In this document: piece after piece, positions 53,219 through 64,000 of the stretch
Layout: every line of letters starts with the position of its first letter
How positions within the stretch are numbered: position 1 is the first letter of the stretch
Assembly: GCF_013201725.1 (NCBI RefSeq)
Contig: NZ_CP053835.1
Coordinates: 1,612,001-1,676,000 of the forward strand
DNA length: 64,000 nucleotides
Reading direction: 5' to 3'
Origin: Arcobacter defluvii
Lineage (GTDB): Bacteria > Campylobacterota > Campylobacteria > Campylobacterales > Arcobacteraceae
Program-made: the position numbers and the translations under genes
The notes under the pieces: model-generated
The model's input: the letters and a program-made list of their open reading frames with translations, nothing else
The model's database searches: none
Told to the model about the DNA's origin: nothing

Positions 53219-55255
53219 TTAAAAACTTTCCCACTCATCATCTTCTTTATTTTTTATTGCTTGTATTTTTTCAACTTTTTGATTAGAAATAGCTTTATTT
53301 GTTTTTGATATGTTTTCGTTTGATATTTCTTTTTCTATTCTAGTATCTTCTATCTTTATAGAATTTTTGCCTTCAAACTCCTTTTCATCTGCACTCTCAA
53401 CTATTTTTTTTGCAATTTTTGAAGTTTTTTTTGCTATATCATTCGTCATATTTGCAACTAAAGCATTTTCTTGTGTTTGTTTATCCAAACTATTAATAGC
53501 ATCATTTATTTGTTCTACACCTTTTTGCTGCTCTTTTGAAGATGTTGTTATTTCTGAAATTAAACTTATTGTTTGGTTTATATTTTCATTTAATAAACTA
53601 TATCCTTTTATCATTTCATTTGAAATTTCTTTTCCTTCATCAGCTTTAACAGTTGCATCTTGTACTAAATTCTTTATTTCACGCGCTGCTTCTGCACTTC
53701 TACTAGCAAGATTTCTTACTTCAGCAGCAACAACAGCAAATCCTTTTCCAGCTTCTCCTGCAGTTGCTGCTTCTACTGCTGCATTAAGTGAAAGTATATT
53801 TGTTTGAAATGCTATTTGATCTATTACACTTATCGCTTCATTTATTGCTTCAACTTTTTGATTTATCTCTTCCATTGCATTAGTTGTTTTTGAAGCCAAT
53901 TTTTCGCCTTGATTTGCAGAAGTTGTTACATTATTTGATATTTGTGCCATTTCTGAAATTTTTAAAGTTGAGTTTGAAATACTACTTGTAACTTCTTCTA
54001 AAGCAGCAGCTGTTTCTTCAAGCCTTGCAGCTGCATCATTTGAACTTTGATTTAATTTTGCTACATTAGATAAAAGAATGTTTGAAGATTCATTTAAAGT
54101 TAATCCATTTCTTTTATTTTCTTGAAGCATTAAGTTAATTGCACTTCTTAATTTATTTATATCAGTGATTAATAACTCAAAAACTCCACCTTTTTCAATA
54201 TTATCTAATTTTAATTCATTTATATAATTATATTTTGCATACTCTTCTAAAGTTTCATTTATAGTAACAAAGTGCTGTTTTGTGGATTTAATCATATCAT
54301 TAATACCATCTTTTAAAATAGCTAATGTTTTATTTGAAGTTTTTTCTTCAATTAATTGACTATACCAACCATGTTTAACTCTTGAAATTACAATAGATGC
54401 ATCATCAATAAGTTTTTTATCTTCTTCTAAATTATTTTGAATATTTTTAACATTTTCATTAATCAAATTTGCCATTTGACCAAATTCATCAGAACTTTTA
54501 ATATCAATAAGTTCAATATTTTCATTTTTTCTATTTAGAAAATCAAAAAAAGCATTTAGACCATGTTTAAACTTATTTAATGAACCTACAATATCTTTTG
54601 TTAAAATAAAAAGTGCAGAAATGATTATAAATAAAATAATAAATGATTCTATAAAAATAAAGTTTTTTAGACTTGTCATTTCTTCATGATAAGCTTTAGT
54701 TCTAATATTTAAACCATTATTTTTTGTTTTAATTATTATGTCAAATGCTTCTTTACTTAATTTCGATAAATTTTCTGTTTTTTCAAGATGCTGCTTGTAC
54801 ATCAAACTTAAAACTTCAGGAGTTTTATTTAAATCTTTTAAACTTTTTATGTCAACTAAAATTTGATTTAATAAAGCAAATGTTTTTTCTTTTGAATCTA
54901 TTGTCTCTTTAAGTTTTTTATCTTGATTAAAAGTTCCTTTAAAACTTAAATACAACTCTTCAAAAAGTTTTTCTATATTTTCTTTATTTTTTAAAATATT
55001 TGCAAGATTTTCATCATAAGAATTTCCTAAAAAAATATTTTTTACAGAACTATCCATCAAATTTAACTCTTTTTCAATATCTAAAGCTAAAAATTTACCA
55101 TTTACAGCTTTTTCTTTAAAAATATCAAAATTTTTATCTGCATTTAAAACTGTATTAAATTTAAAAACAGCCATTACTAAAATTATTACAAATACACCCA
55201 CCCCAAAGATGAACATTTTTTTTGCAATACTAAATTTCAAAGCACTACTTTCCAC
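53219..55255 (-). CDS. methyl-accepting chemotaxis protein with CheR-type C-terminal tether
   Basis: Start is placed at GTG 55255, because AGGAG lies five bases before it; an ATG at 55300 would add 15 residues but has no good RBS. About 678 residues. Membrane helix ~12-32, periplasmic helical domain, second helix ~205-225, HAMP-like and coiled-coil linkers, then the signalling hairpin ([33 protein letters not shown]). The last residues DDEWESF fit the CheR/CheB-binding pentapeptide pattern (x-W-x-x-F). The ligand is unknown. Confidence 0.92.
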   Translation of the reverse strand: MESSALKFSIAKKMFIFGVGVFVIILVMAVFKFNTVLNADKNFDIFKEKAVNGKFLALDIEKELNLMDSSVKNIFLGNSYDENLANILKNKENIEKLFEELYLSFKGTFNQDKKLKETIDSKEKTFALLNQILVDIKSLKDLNKTPEVLSLMYKQHLEKTENLSKLSKEAFDIIIKTKNNGLNIRTKAYHEEMTSLKNFIFIESFIILFIIISALFILTKDIVGSLNKFKHGLNAFFDFLNRKNENIELIDIKSSDEFGQMANLINENVKNIQNNLEEDKKLIDDASIVISRVKHGWYSQLIEEKTSNKTLAILKDGINDMIKSTKQHFVTINETLEEYAKYNYINELKLDNIEKGGVFELLITDINKLRSAINLMLQENKRNGLTLNESSNILLSNVAKLNQSSNDAAARLEETAAALEEVTSSISNSTLKISEMAQISNNVTTSANQGEKLASKTTNAMEEINQKVEAINEAISVIDQIAFQTNILSLNAAVEAATAGEAGKGFAVVAAEVRNLASRSAEAAREIKNLVQDATVKADEGKEISNEMIKGYSLLNENINQTISLISEITTSSKEQQKGVEQINDAINSLDKQTQENALVANMTNDIAKKTSKIAKKIVESADEKEFEGKNSIKIEDTRIEKEISNENISKTNKAISNQKVEKIQAIKNKEDDEWESF

Positions 55256-55363
55256 TTTCTCTCCTACTTCACTTATCTTATATTCTAATAAGTATAACAT
55301 AAAAATTTTTAATATTATTCTCTACTAAAAATGACATTTATCTAAACTACTAAATCAATTTAG

Positions 55364-55369
55364 TATAAT
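55364..55369 (+). promoter_or_regulatory. -10 element for ligA
   Basis: TATAAT, 31 bases before the ligA ATG, in the divergent gap with the chemoreceptor gene. Confidence 0.45.
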
Positions 55370-55394
55370 TATTTCTTTTAAATTAATAAAATGA

Positions 55395-57350
<1,956 letters not shown>

Positions 57351-57362
57351 AAGGAAATATAA

Positions 57363-59888
57363 ATGGTAAAAAAGCAACGACTTGAAAAGTTTTTATCTAA
57401 ACATTTTGTTAGATATTCTTTAATTCCTATTTTAGTTGTAGAAATTGCATTATTAGTAATGTACTTTTCAATCAATGCATATATTTCCTCAAAAAATATT
57501 AATTTATTACTTAATGAAGCCCAATCACATTCTCAAGCAATACTTGAGAATGAAGCTAATTTTATTAGTGAAAAATTAAATGAAGTTTCAAAAATAGCAC
57601 TTCTTTTACAAAATGAACACCAAGCAATTTTTGAAAACCCAAATAGATTTGGTTTACCAAATAATGAACCAAAATTTGCAATTGCGCAAAATGGTGTCTT
57701 TTATAAAACAAATAAAATAGGAGCAAGTTTATATTATTCTTCTAAAACGCCTATATCACAAAAAGAAATAGATAAAGCAACATTTACTGAAGCTATGGAT
57801 ATATCTTTAAAAAGTATTGTAGATATAAATCCGGATATCGTTGCAGCATATTTTAACTCTTGGGATAATATGAATCGTTTATATCCTTTTATTCCAAAAG
57901 TTTATGAGCAATATGGTGAACACATAAATATGGAAGATTATAATTTTTACTATTTAGCCAATAAAAAACATAATCCAGATAAAAAACCTGTTTGGACGGG
58001 AGCTTATCTTGATCCAGCTGGAAATGGTTGGATGTTATCATGTATAGTTCCAATATACAAAAATGATTTTTTAGAAGGAGTTACAGGACTTGATATTACA
58101 ATTGATAGATTTGTTAAAAATATTTTAAATAGAAAACTTCCATATGATGCAAATTTATTTATGGTTGATAAAGATGGTATGATTATTGCTATGCCTGAAA
58201 AAATAGAAGAATTATTGGGACTAAAAGAGTTAAAAGAGCATTTATATACAGATGCTATTTTAAAAACTATTTCTAAACCTGAAGAATTTAATCTATTAAA
58301 AAATAAAAGTCCATTTGCAGAACATTTTAAAGATTTGATAAAAAATAATAAAACTCTTTCAACACTAAAAATCGACAATAATGAATATCTAACACTACAA
58401 CAAAATATAAATGAAACAAACTGGAAACTAATGATTTTGATTGATAAAAAGAACATATTTGCATCAATTGAATATTTAAAAAATTTATCAGATAAAATTG
58501 GTTATATTGCTATTGTTTTATTATTAGTGTTTTATATCATATTTTTCTATTTATTATTAAAAAAAATCAATAAATTTTCTTTTTCAATTACTCAACCTAT
58601 TATTGATTTATCTGAGCAAACTTCACAAATAAAAGAGACAAGCAATAAGGTAAAAATTCTTGATACAAATATATTAGAAATTTCTCAATTAAATCAAAAT
58701 TTTTCAGAAATGATTAATGAATTAAATCTAAAAAACAAAAAACTATATGATGCAAAAGTTTTTGCAGAAGAAGCAAATAGAGCAAAAGATGATTTTCTTG
58801 CAAATATGAGTCATGAATTAAAAACTCCATTAAATTCAATAAATGTAATCAGTGATATTATGCTTAAAAATAAATCTAATTCTTTAGATGAAACTCAATT
58901 AAAAAATATCAAAATTATAAATAAATGTGGTAAAGATTTAATTTATTTAATAACAGATATTTTAGATTTATCAAAACTGGATGCAAAAAAAACAAATCTT
59001 ATTATAGAAAAAATTGATATAAAAAAATCTATTCAAACAATCTATGATAAATTTTATGAACAAGCCAAAAATAAAAATTTGGAATTTGTTTTAGAAATAA
59101 ATGAAGATATTGAAGATATTTATACAGATTTAGGAAAATTAAAACAAATAATCAATAATCTTTTAAGTAATGCTGTTAAATTTACAAATAAAGGTCAAAT
59201 TAGATTAAAAGTTCAAAATGAAAATGATTTTATTAAAATAAATATAGAAGATGATGGTATTGGTATTGCTCAAGAGAATCTTAATAAAATTTTTGAAAGA
59301 TTTAAACAAGTAGATAGTAGTACAACTAGAAAATATGGTGGAACAGGACTTGGATTAGCAATTTCTAAAGAATTATGTGAATTATTAGGTATAAAAATTG
59401 ATGTAAAAAGTGAATTAAATAAAGGAACAATTTTTGAATTATTAATTCCTAAAAATTTTAGAAATGATATAAATAGTTCAAATGAAATGCTAAGTGTAAT
59501 TGAAGATAAATCAACCATAAATTCATATGAAAATCTAGAATTAGAAAAAGATTCTAATAAGGAGAAAAAAACTAAAGATACTGTTTTAATTCTAAATAAT
59601 GATCCAATCACTTTTTTAAATTTAATTACCGTATTAAATAAAAAATATATTGTTAAACAAACAAATTCTTTAGAAAAGTTGATTGATTTAAAAAATAAGA
59701 ATGAAAATTCAAAAATTATAATTGATATTTCAAAATTAACTGATTTAGAAAGAAATCAAATAAATGAAAAATTAGCTAATAACTTGATTGTTCTTTATTC
59801 GAATGATGAATTAGATTTTATAAATAAAGATAAAATTGAAAAATCTTTTAAACTTCCAATTTCAAATGAAGAGATGAATAGTATATAA
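57363..59888 (+). CDS. Cache-domain sensor histidine kinase with degenerate receiver-like tail
   Basis: 841 residues. Membrane helix ~16-38; large periplasmic dCache domain (~40-370; DIVAAYFNSWDNMNRLYPF, PVWTGAYLDPAGNGWMLSC, GVTGLDITID). Second helix ~378-402. HisKA FLANMSHELKTPLNSI (~478), ATPase with LLSNAVKFT, GIGIAQENL, GGTGLGLAISKEL. The last ~110 residues look like a receiver (TVLILNNDPITFLNL, IIIDISKL, KSFKLP) but its acidic pair is reduced and the Asp environment altered. Cognate regulator unclear. ligA is 12 bases upstream. Confidence 0.9.
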   Translation: MVKKQRLEKFLSKHFVRYSLIPILVVEIALLVMYFSINAYISSKNINLLLNEAQSHSQAILENEANFISEKLNEVSKIALLLQNEHQAIFENPNRFGLPNNEPKFAIAQNGVFYKTNKIGASLYYSSKTPISQKEIDKATFTEAMDISLKSIVDINPDIVAAYFNSWDNMNRLYPFIPKVYEQYGEHINMEDYNFYYLANKKHNPDKKPVWTGAYLDPAGNGWMLSCIVPIYKNDFLEGVTGLDITIDRFVKNILNRKLPYDANLFMVDKDGMIIAMPEKIEELLGLKELKEHLYTDAILKTISKPEEFNLLKNKSPFAEHFKDLIKNNKTLSTLKIDNNEYLTLQQNINETNWKLMILIDKKNIFASIEYLKNLSDKIGYIAIVLLLVFYIIFFYLLLKKINKFSFSITQPIIDLSEQTSQIKETSNKVKILDTNILEISQLNQNFSEMINELNLKNKKLYDAKVFAEEANRAKDDFLANMSHELKTPLNSINVISDIMLKNKSNSLDETQLKNIKIINKCGKDLIYLITDILDLSKLDAKKTNLIIEKIDIKKSIQTIYDKFYEQAKNKNLEFVLEINEDIEDIYTDLGKLKQIINNLLSNAVKFTNKGQIRLKVQNENDFIKINIEDDGIGIAQENLNKIFERFKQVDSSTTRKYGGTGLGLAISKELCELLGIKIDVKSELNKGTIFELLIPKNFRNDINSSNEMLSVIEDKSTINSYENLELEKDSNKEKKTKDTVLILNNDPITFLNLITVLNKKYIVKQTNSLEKLIDLKNKNENSKIIIDISKLTDLERNQINEKLANNLIVLYSNDELDFINKDKIEKSFKLPISNEEMNSI

Positions 59889-59914
59889 ATAGATGATTTT
59901 TATCATCTATTTAT
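59885..59914. terminator. bidirectional terminator between the Cache kinase and the REC-kinase
   Basis: ATAAATAGATGAT (59885-59897) and ATCATCTATTTAT (59902-59914), a perfect 13-bp stem with a four-T loop, overlapping the kinase stop and the end of the converging gene's intergenic side. Confidence 0.8.
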
Positions 59915-59915
59915 T

Positions 59916-61019
59916 TTAAAGTATAATAATAAACTTTAATCCTTTATCTGCATTTACTACTTCCAGTTTACCTTCAAAACTGTTTTCAACAATTATTTTA
60001 ACTAAATATAAACCTATACCAGTTCCATTTTCTTTGGTTGTAAAATAAGGTTCTAATATTCTGTCTAAATTTTCTTTTTCAACACCACCAGCATTATCTT
60101 CTAAAATAAGAACTGTTTTATCATTTTCTTTATGTGCACTTATAAATATTTCTGGTTCTTTAATATCTCTTTCTTTAAATTCATCTAAAGAATTATTTAC
60201 AATATTAATTATCAATTGTAACAATTCAGTTTCAACACCAAAAATTTTTAAATCTTCATCCAAATCTAAATTTATATTTGCACTATATACTTTTATTTTA
60301 TTTTTTAATATCTCTTCTGTTTTAACAATGCAATTTTTAAGTAAAAATTCTTCCTTTTTTTTATTGGGTTTAAAAAAATTTAAAAAACCATTTATTGTAG
60401 CATCCATATAGTTAATCTGTTTTTTTGTATTATCTGAAAAACGTTTCATATGTTCTTCATCAAGTTCATTAAAATCATAAGACATATTTACATCATCACA
60501 ATACATTGATAAAACATTTAATGGCTGTTTTAATTGATGAGAAATTAAACCTACCATTTCGCCCATTGAAGCAATTCTGCTATTTTGAATTAGTAAATCT
60601 TGAGTTTCATTTAATTTTTCTGTTGTTGCTTTTATTTTGTTATAAATATCTATATAAATCTTTAATTTTGAAGTTAAAAGATGTTTGTCAATTGGCTTAG
60701 TTATATATTCAACACCACCAACATCATAACCTTTACTTTTATATTCATCTTTATCATAAATACCTGTTATAAAAATTATTGGTATATGTTTAATTGAATC
60801 TATACCTTTTATATATTGAGCAAATTCAAATCCATCAATATCTGGCATTTGAATATCAGTTAAAATCAAATCAATATTATTTTCAACTAATATTTTAATC
60901 GCTTCTTTAGCATTTAATGCTGTAAAAATATTTACATCAAAACTCTCTTCAATTAATAATCTCAATGAATAAATATTTTCTTCTATATCATCTACAATCA
61001 AAATAGCAAATTTTTCCAT
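59916..61019 (-). CDS. REC-HisKA-ATPase hybrid kinase
   Basis: 367 residues. An N-terminal complete receiver (ILIVDDIEEN, LILTDIQMPDIDG, FITGIYD, YITKPID), a short coiled coil, then HisKA SMGEMVGLISHQLKQPLN (~152-170) and an ATPase domain with NIVNNSLDEF, DNAGGV, EPYFTTKENGTGIGLYLVKII. There is no membrane part. The receiver-first order suggests it is controlled by another kinase; the converging Cache kinase is a candidate. It has weak RBS and its own promoter in the gap 61020-61321. Confidence 0.91.
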   Translation of the reverse strand: MEKFAILIVDDIEENIYSLRLLIEESFDVNIFTALNAKEAIKILVENNIDLILTDIQMPDIDGFEFAQYIKGIDSIKHIPIIFITGIYDKDEYKSKGYDVGGVEYITKPIDKHLLTSKLKIYIDIYNKIKATTEKLNETQDLLIQNSRIASMGEMVGLISHQLKQPLNVLSMYCDDVNMSYDFNELDEEHMKRFSDNTKKQINYMDATINGFLNFFKPNKKKEEFLLKNCIVKTEEILKNKIKVYSANINLDLDEDLKIFGVETELLQLIINIVNNSLDEFKERDIKEPEIFISAHKENDKTVLILEDNAGGVEKENLDRILEPYFTTKENGTGIGLYLVKIIVENSFEGKLEVVNADKGLKFIIIL

Positions 61020-61321
61020 TTTATTCCTATAATTTTTAAGTGAAATATTAATTTAAAAAATTTCATCTTTATATTTATCTCTTAATTTAATTATATTATA
61101 AAAAAGTATTATAAAAATATCATTTTATCAAGTTTTATTATAGTTATTTTTTTAATGGAATAAAAATTGTAAATATTTCAAACAATTTTTTATATAACAA
61201 AATTATGATTTTATGTTACACTTAAGTTGTACGATTATATAAGAAAAGATAAGTTATTTTTTAAATTATTAAATTTTAATTTAAATAAAATAATATTTAT
61301 ATTATTTACTAAGCGATAAAA
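61020..61321. other. 302-base non-coding gap between divergent signalling genes
   Basis: Very AT-rich, no ORF of note, no tRNA-like fold. It holds promoter-like stretches for both flanking genes (for example TTGTAC at 61228 followed by TATATAAG around 61236-61243), but nothing strong. Longest gene-free stretch in the window. Confidence 0.6.
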
Positions 61322-63502
61322 ATGAGAATTGAAAAGAATTTTATTTTTGATAAAATTAAATGTAATGTTTTAATAGTAGATAACTCAAAAGTTATAAATG
61401 AAATATTGACAAAAGAGTTTAATAATAAAGGTTACATAACTTTTAATGTATCAACAATAGAAAAAGCAAAAGAAATAATCAAAAAAGAAAAAATAAACTA
61501 TTTATTATTTGATATAAATCTTATTGAAATAAAAGATACTAATTTTATTACTATTTTAAATAAAAATTCTATAAAGTTTTTTGCTTTATCAAAAGAAAAA
61601 AACAATGAGAAAAAAGAGTTTTTTACAAATATTGGAGCTATTGATTTTATTATAAAAGATGATTTTTTGGTAAATAGAAGTAAACAAATCCTTGAAACTA
61701 TCGAAAAAATTGAAAAAAATAAAAACAATACAATTTTAATTATTGATGATTCTTCTAATAAACAACAAAAATTCAAGAATTTACTAGAAAAAAGAAATTA
61801 TCAAGTTGTTTTATCTTCAAATCTAGATGATTTTTCTAAAATAATAGATTCTACACAGCCTGATTTAGTTTTATTAAATGGCAATTCAAAAAATTATAAT
61901 CTAATATCTTTTTTAGAAAAAAATGAATTTTTAATTAATAAATTACAAATTCCAATAATATTAAAAGATATAAAAAATATATCAAATATCAAAGAGGCTT
62001 ATAATTTAGGTGTTGTAGATATTTTAAGAACACCAGTTTTAATTGAAGAATTATATTTAAAAATTGATTTATGGATTGATTATAAAAAAAGACAAAAAGA
62101 ATCAATTCATTCTTCTTTATTATTGCAAGAATACAAAGATGCAGTTGATGAAAGTTCAATTGTTTCAAAAACAAATGATAAAGGAATTATAACTTATGTA
62201 AATAAACAATTTTGTTTATTATCTGGTTATAAAAAAGAAGAATTAATAGGTAAAAGTCACAATATTGTAAGACATCCAGATAGTTCTAAAAAACTCTTTG
62301 AGGAAATTTGGGACACAATAAAAAATAAAAAAAGAATTTGGAAAGGAAAAATAAAAAATAAAAAAAAAGATGGTGGTTATTATTGGGTTGAAGCTTTTAT
62401 AAAACCTATTTTAGATAAAAATGGAAACATAGAAGAATTTATTGCTTTAAGAAATGATATAACAGAACAAGAAAATGTAAAAGAGTATTTTAAACTAAAA
62501 TTAAAAGGTTCAGAAGAAAATTTAAATCATTCAATAAAACTTGCAAAAGAGTATGAAAATGCAATTGATATAAGTAATATCTTATTAAGAACTAATAACT
62601 TTGGAGAGATTACTTATGTGAATGACAAGTTTTTAGAACTAACTAAATTTTCAAGAAAAGAGTTAATTGGAGCAGATTATAAAATTTTCAAACATGAGGA
62701 TATTGAAGATTCTTTATTTAAAAATCTTGAACTGTTAATCGATAATAAAAAGATTTTTAATAAAATTTTAAATAATAAATCAAAAAATGGTGATAATTAC
62801 TGGATAAATATAACTATTGTTCCAATTAAAGATGATAATAATTTTACGATTGAATATATGTGGATTATAAATGATTTAACAGAATTATTTAAATTAAATG
62901 AAGAAATTCAATCAACTCAAAAAGAGATTATCTATAAAATGGGAGAAATTGGAGAAACAAGAAGTAAAGAAACAGGAAATCATGTAAAAAGAGTTGCAGA
63001 ATATTCTAAACTTCTAGCTTTGTTATATGGTATTGATAAAAATGAAGCTGATAATCTTTTAATTGCTTCCCCGATGCATGATATTGGAAAAGTTGGTATC
63101 CCTGATTCTATATTGAAAAAACCTGATAAACTAACAATTGAAGAATTTGAATTAATGAAAGAACACTCTATAATTGGATATAACATTTTGAAAGATTCAA
63201 ATAGAGATATTTTAAAAACTGCTGCTATTGTAGCAAAAGAACATCATGAAAAATATGATGGAAGTGGCTATCCTTTGGGATTAAAAGGTGAAGAAATCCA
63301 CATTTATGGAAGAATAACAGCTATTGCAGATGTTTTTGATGCGCTTGGAAGTGATAGATGTTACAAAAAAGCATGGAAAGATGAAAAAATTTTTGAATTA
63401 TTAAAAAAAGAAAAAGGAAAACATTTCGATCCAATACTTGTAGACCTATTTTTCGAGAATATCGATGAATTTATTGAGATTAGAAATAAATATAAAGATT
63501 AA
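61322..63502 (+). CDS. REC-REC-PAS-PAS-HD-GYP protein (c-di-GMP phosphodiesterase candidate)
   Basis: 726 residues. Two receiver-like domains: first (~14-125) has VLIVDNS and LLFDINLIE; second (~135-250) has LIIDDSS but LVLLNGNS, an Asn in place of the phospho-acceptor. Two PAS/PAC domains follow (~275-385, ~410-525; GIITYVNKQFCLLSGYK, GEITYVNDKFLELTKF). HD-GYP ~540-715 is intact: SPMHDIGKVGIP, AAIVAKEHHEKYDGSGYP, ITAIADVFDALGSDR. It should hydrolyse c-di-GMP. Confidence 0.92.
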   Translation: MRIEKNFIFDKIKCNVLIVDNSKVINEILTKEFNNKGYITFNVSTIEKAKEIIKKEKINYLLFDINLIEIKDTNFITILNKNSIKFFALSKEKNNEKKEFFTNIGAIDFIIKDDFLVNRSKQILETIEKIEKNKNNTILIIDDSSNKQQKFKNLLEKRNYQVVLSSNLDDFSKIIDSTQPDLVLLNGNSKNYNLISFLEKNEFLINKLQIPIILKDIKNISNIKEAYNLGVVDILRTPVLIEELYLKIDLWIDYKKRQKESIHSSLLLQEYKDAVDESSIVSKTNDKGIITYVNKQFCLLSGYKKEELIGKSHNIVRHPDSSKKLFEEIWDTIKNKKRIWKGKIKNKKKDGGYYWVEAFIKPILDKNGNIEEFIALRNDITEQENVKEYFKLKLKGSEENLNHSIKLAKEYENAIDISNILLRTNNFGEITYVNDKFLELTKFSRKELIGADYKIFKHEDIEDSLFKNLELLIDNKKIFNKILNNKSKNGDNYWINITIVPIKDDNNFTIEYMWIINDLTELFKLNEEIQSTQKEIIYKMGEIGETRSKETGNHVKRVAEYSKLLALLYGIDKNEADNLLIASPMHDIGKVGIPDSILKKPDKLTIEEFELMKEHSIIGYNILKDSNRDILKTAAIVAKEHHEKYDGSGYPLGLKGEEIHIYGRITAIADVFDALGSDRCYKKAWKDEKIFELLKKEKGKHFDPILVDLFFENIDEFIEIRNKYKD

Positions 63503-63640
63503 AAGAATTAAAATCAAAATGTTACTTTTTTCTATACTTTTATAATCTCTGTTACTATATTTCTGGATTTGCTATGTTTATACTGCGTTTTTATTTTATA
63601 ATGTCACATATTTAAAGAATTATAATAGAAGGTTTTAAAA

Positions 63641-64000
63641 ATGAGTAGTGAAGAAGTAAAAAGAGAAAAGTCTCTTACAATGACTATGTTAATGACTCCA
63701 GATAAAGCTAATTTTTCTGGGAAAAATGTTCATGGTGGTGAAATCTTAAAAATGTTAGATCATGTTGCATATGCTTGTGCAGCAAGATACACAGGAATGT
63801 ATGCTGTGACATTATCAGTTGATATGGTTTTATTTAAAGACCCTATAAAAATAGGTTCTCTTGTTACTTTCCATGCTTCTGTTAATTATACAGGAAGAAC
63901 ATCGATGGAAATTGGAATTAAAGTAATTTCAGAAGATATAAAAGATCATACGATTAAAAATACAAATGTTTGTTATTTTACTATGATTGCAGTTGATGAA
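63641..64000 (+). CDS. acyl-CoA thioesterase, hotdog fold (partial)
   Basis: 120 codons from ATG 63641 (AGAAGG upstream) to the right edge with no stop. YciA/BFIT-type family: TMLMTPDKANFSGKNVHGGE (catalytic region with the HGG turn), KMLDHVAYACAARYTG, then SVDMVLFKDPIKIGSLV. It cleaves acyl-CoA to free acid and CoA. Substrate range unknown; the end is outside the window. Confidence 0.88.
   Translation, partial: MSSEEVKREKSLTMTMLMTPDKANFSGKNVHGGEILKMLDHVAYACAARYTGMYAVTLSVDMVLFKDPIKIGSLVTFHASVNYTGRTSMEIGIKVISEDIKDHTIKNTNVCYFTMIAVDE

Noticed and set aside
53310-53807. 165-codon open frame opposite the chemoreceptor gene
   Set aside because: Antisense to the conserved signalling hairpin; its Ala/Ser/Phe composition mirrors that coding sequence.
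55256-55300. Longer start for the chemoreceptor
   Set aside because: No good RBS before ATG 55300, whereas AGGAG is five bases before GTG 55255. The longer form cannot be fully excluded.
58004-58456. 150-codon open frame opposite the Cache kinase
   Set aside because: Shadow of a well-supported domain; no RBS and Ser/Phe/Ile-biased.
63550-63600. Possible sigma54 promoter (CTGGATTTGCTA) before the thioesterase
   Set aside because: The GG and GC elements are only about six bases apart; sigma54 needs about twelve.

Overview
The window is chromosomal DNA from a member of the Campylobacterota, most probably an Arcobacteraceae (Arcobacter/Aliarcobacter) species. This rests on very AT-rich DNA with A/T-ending codons, GTG and TTG starts beside ATG, scattered trp genes (trpD near 19 kb, trpB near 38 kb), a CcsBA-type cytochrome c assembly fusion, a dimeric (not trimeric) dUTPase, and many sensor kinases with a conserved GEMISMIAHQWRQPL phosphoacceptor motif. 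I saw no rRNA, tRNA, CRISPR array, insertion sequence, integrase or prophage. Genes are tightly packed and composition looks even by eye.

Layout. 0-6.3 kb: the start of a membrane protein (possibly ComEC), a small hypothetical gene, then a minus-strand operon rraA-like / gamma-glutamylcyclotransferase-like / membrane TPR protein / ovoA (ovothiol synthesis). 6.4-14.4 kb: lipoprotein, an Fe-S CCG-domain oxidoreductase subunit, lgt, two small genes, an atypical response regulator, polA and kdsB. 14.5-17.8 kb: a coupled c-di-GMP pair, with an EAL protein carrying a degenerate GGDEF followed by a REC-GGDEF cyclase with intact A- and I-sites. 17.8-21.6 kb: lptB, tsaE, trpD, an S4 protein and argG. 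21.7-27.9 kb: a compact four-gene operon of M20 peptidase, RimK-like ATP-grasp ligase, second ATP-grasp protein fused to ComEA-like helix-hairpin-helix repeats, and a large M14 carboxypeptidase with C-terminal beta domains. This is the best candidate for an undescribed peptide-ligation/trimming pathway. 27.9-32.3 kb: gamma carbonic anhydrase-like protein, then a potassium operon (26-residue membrane micropeptide, KdpD-like kinase, KdpE-like regulator, KtrB/TrkH-like channel, TrkA/KtrA-like gate) whose promoter and ribosome-binding region carries a perfect 12-bp inverted repeat. 32.3-35.5 kb: recR, a 58-residue Cys protein, a PAS kinase, and a dUTPase with an extra N-terminal domain. 35.6-45 kb: MATE transporter, dnaJ, trpB, hypotheticals, a DUF455 ferritin-like protein, an MBL hydrolase, two tandem GGDEF paralogues with altered signature motifs, and cmoB. 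45-64 kb: ccsBA, a response regulator with a double periplasmic-binding-domain kinase, pepD, a chemoreceptor ending in a CheR-type tether, ligA, a Cache kinase, a REC-kinase hybrid, a REC-REC-PAS-PAS-HD-GYP protein, and the start of an acyl-CoA thioesterase gene.

How the parts work together. Signalling dominates: about a dozen two-component or c-di-GMP proteins and one chemoreceptor lie among housekeeping genes, as expected for a motile, free-living or host-associated microaerophile. The metabolic core is ordinary (DNA repair, lipoprotein and LPS maturation, Arg and Trp synthesis, cytochrome c assembly). Convergent genes repeatedly end in shared palindromic terminators that overlap both reading frames.
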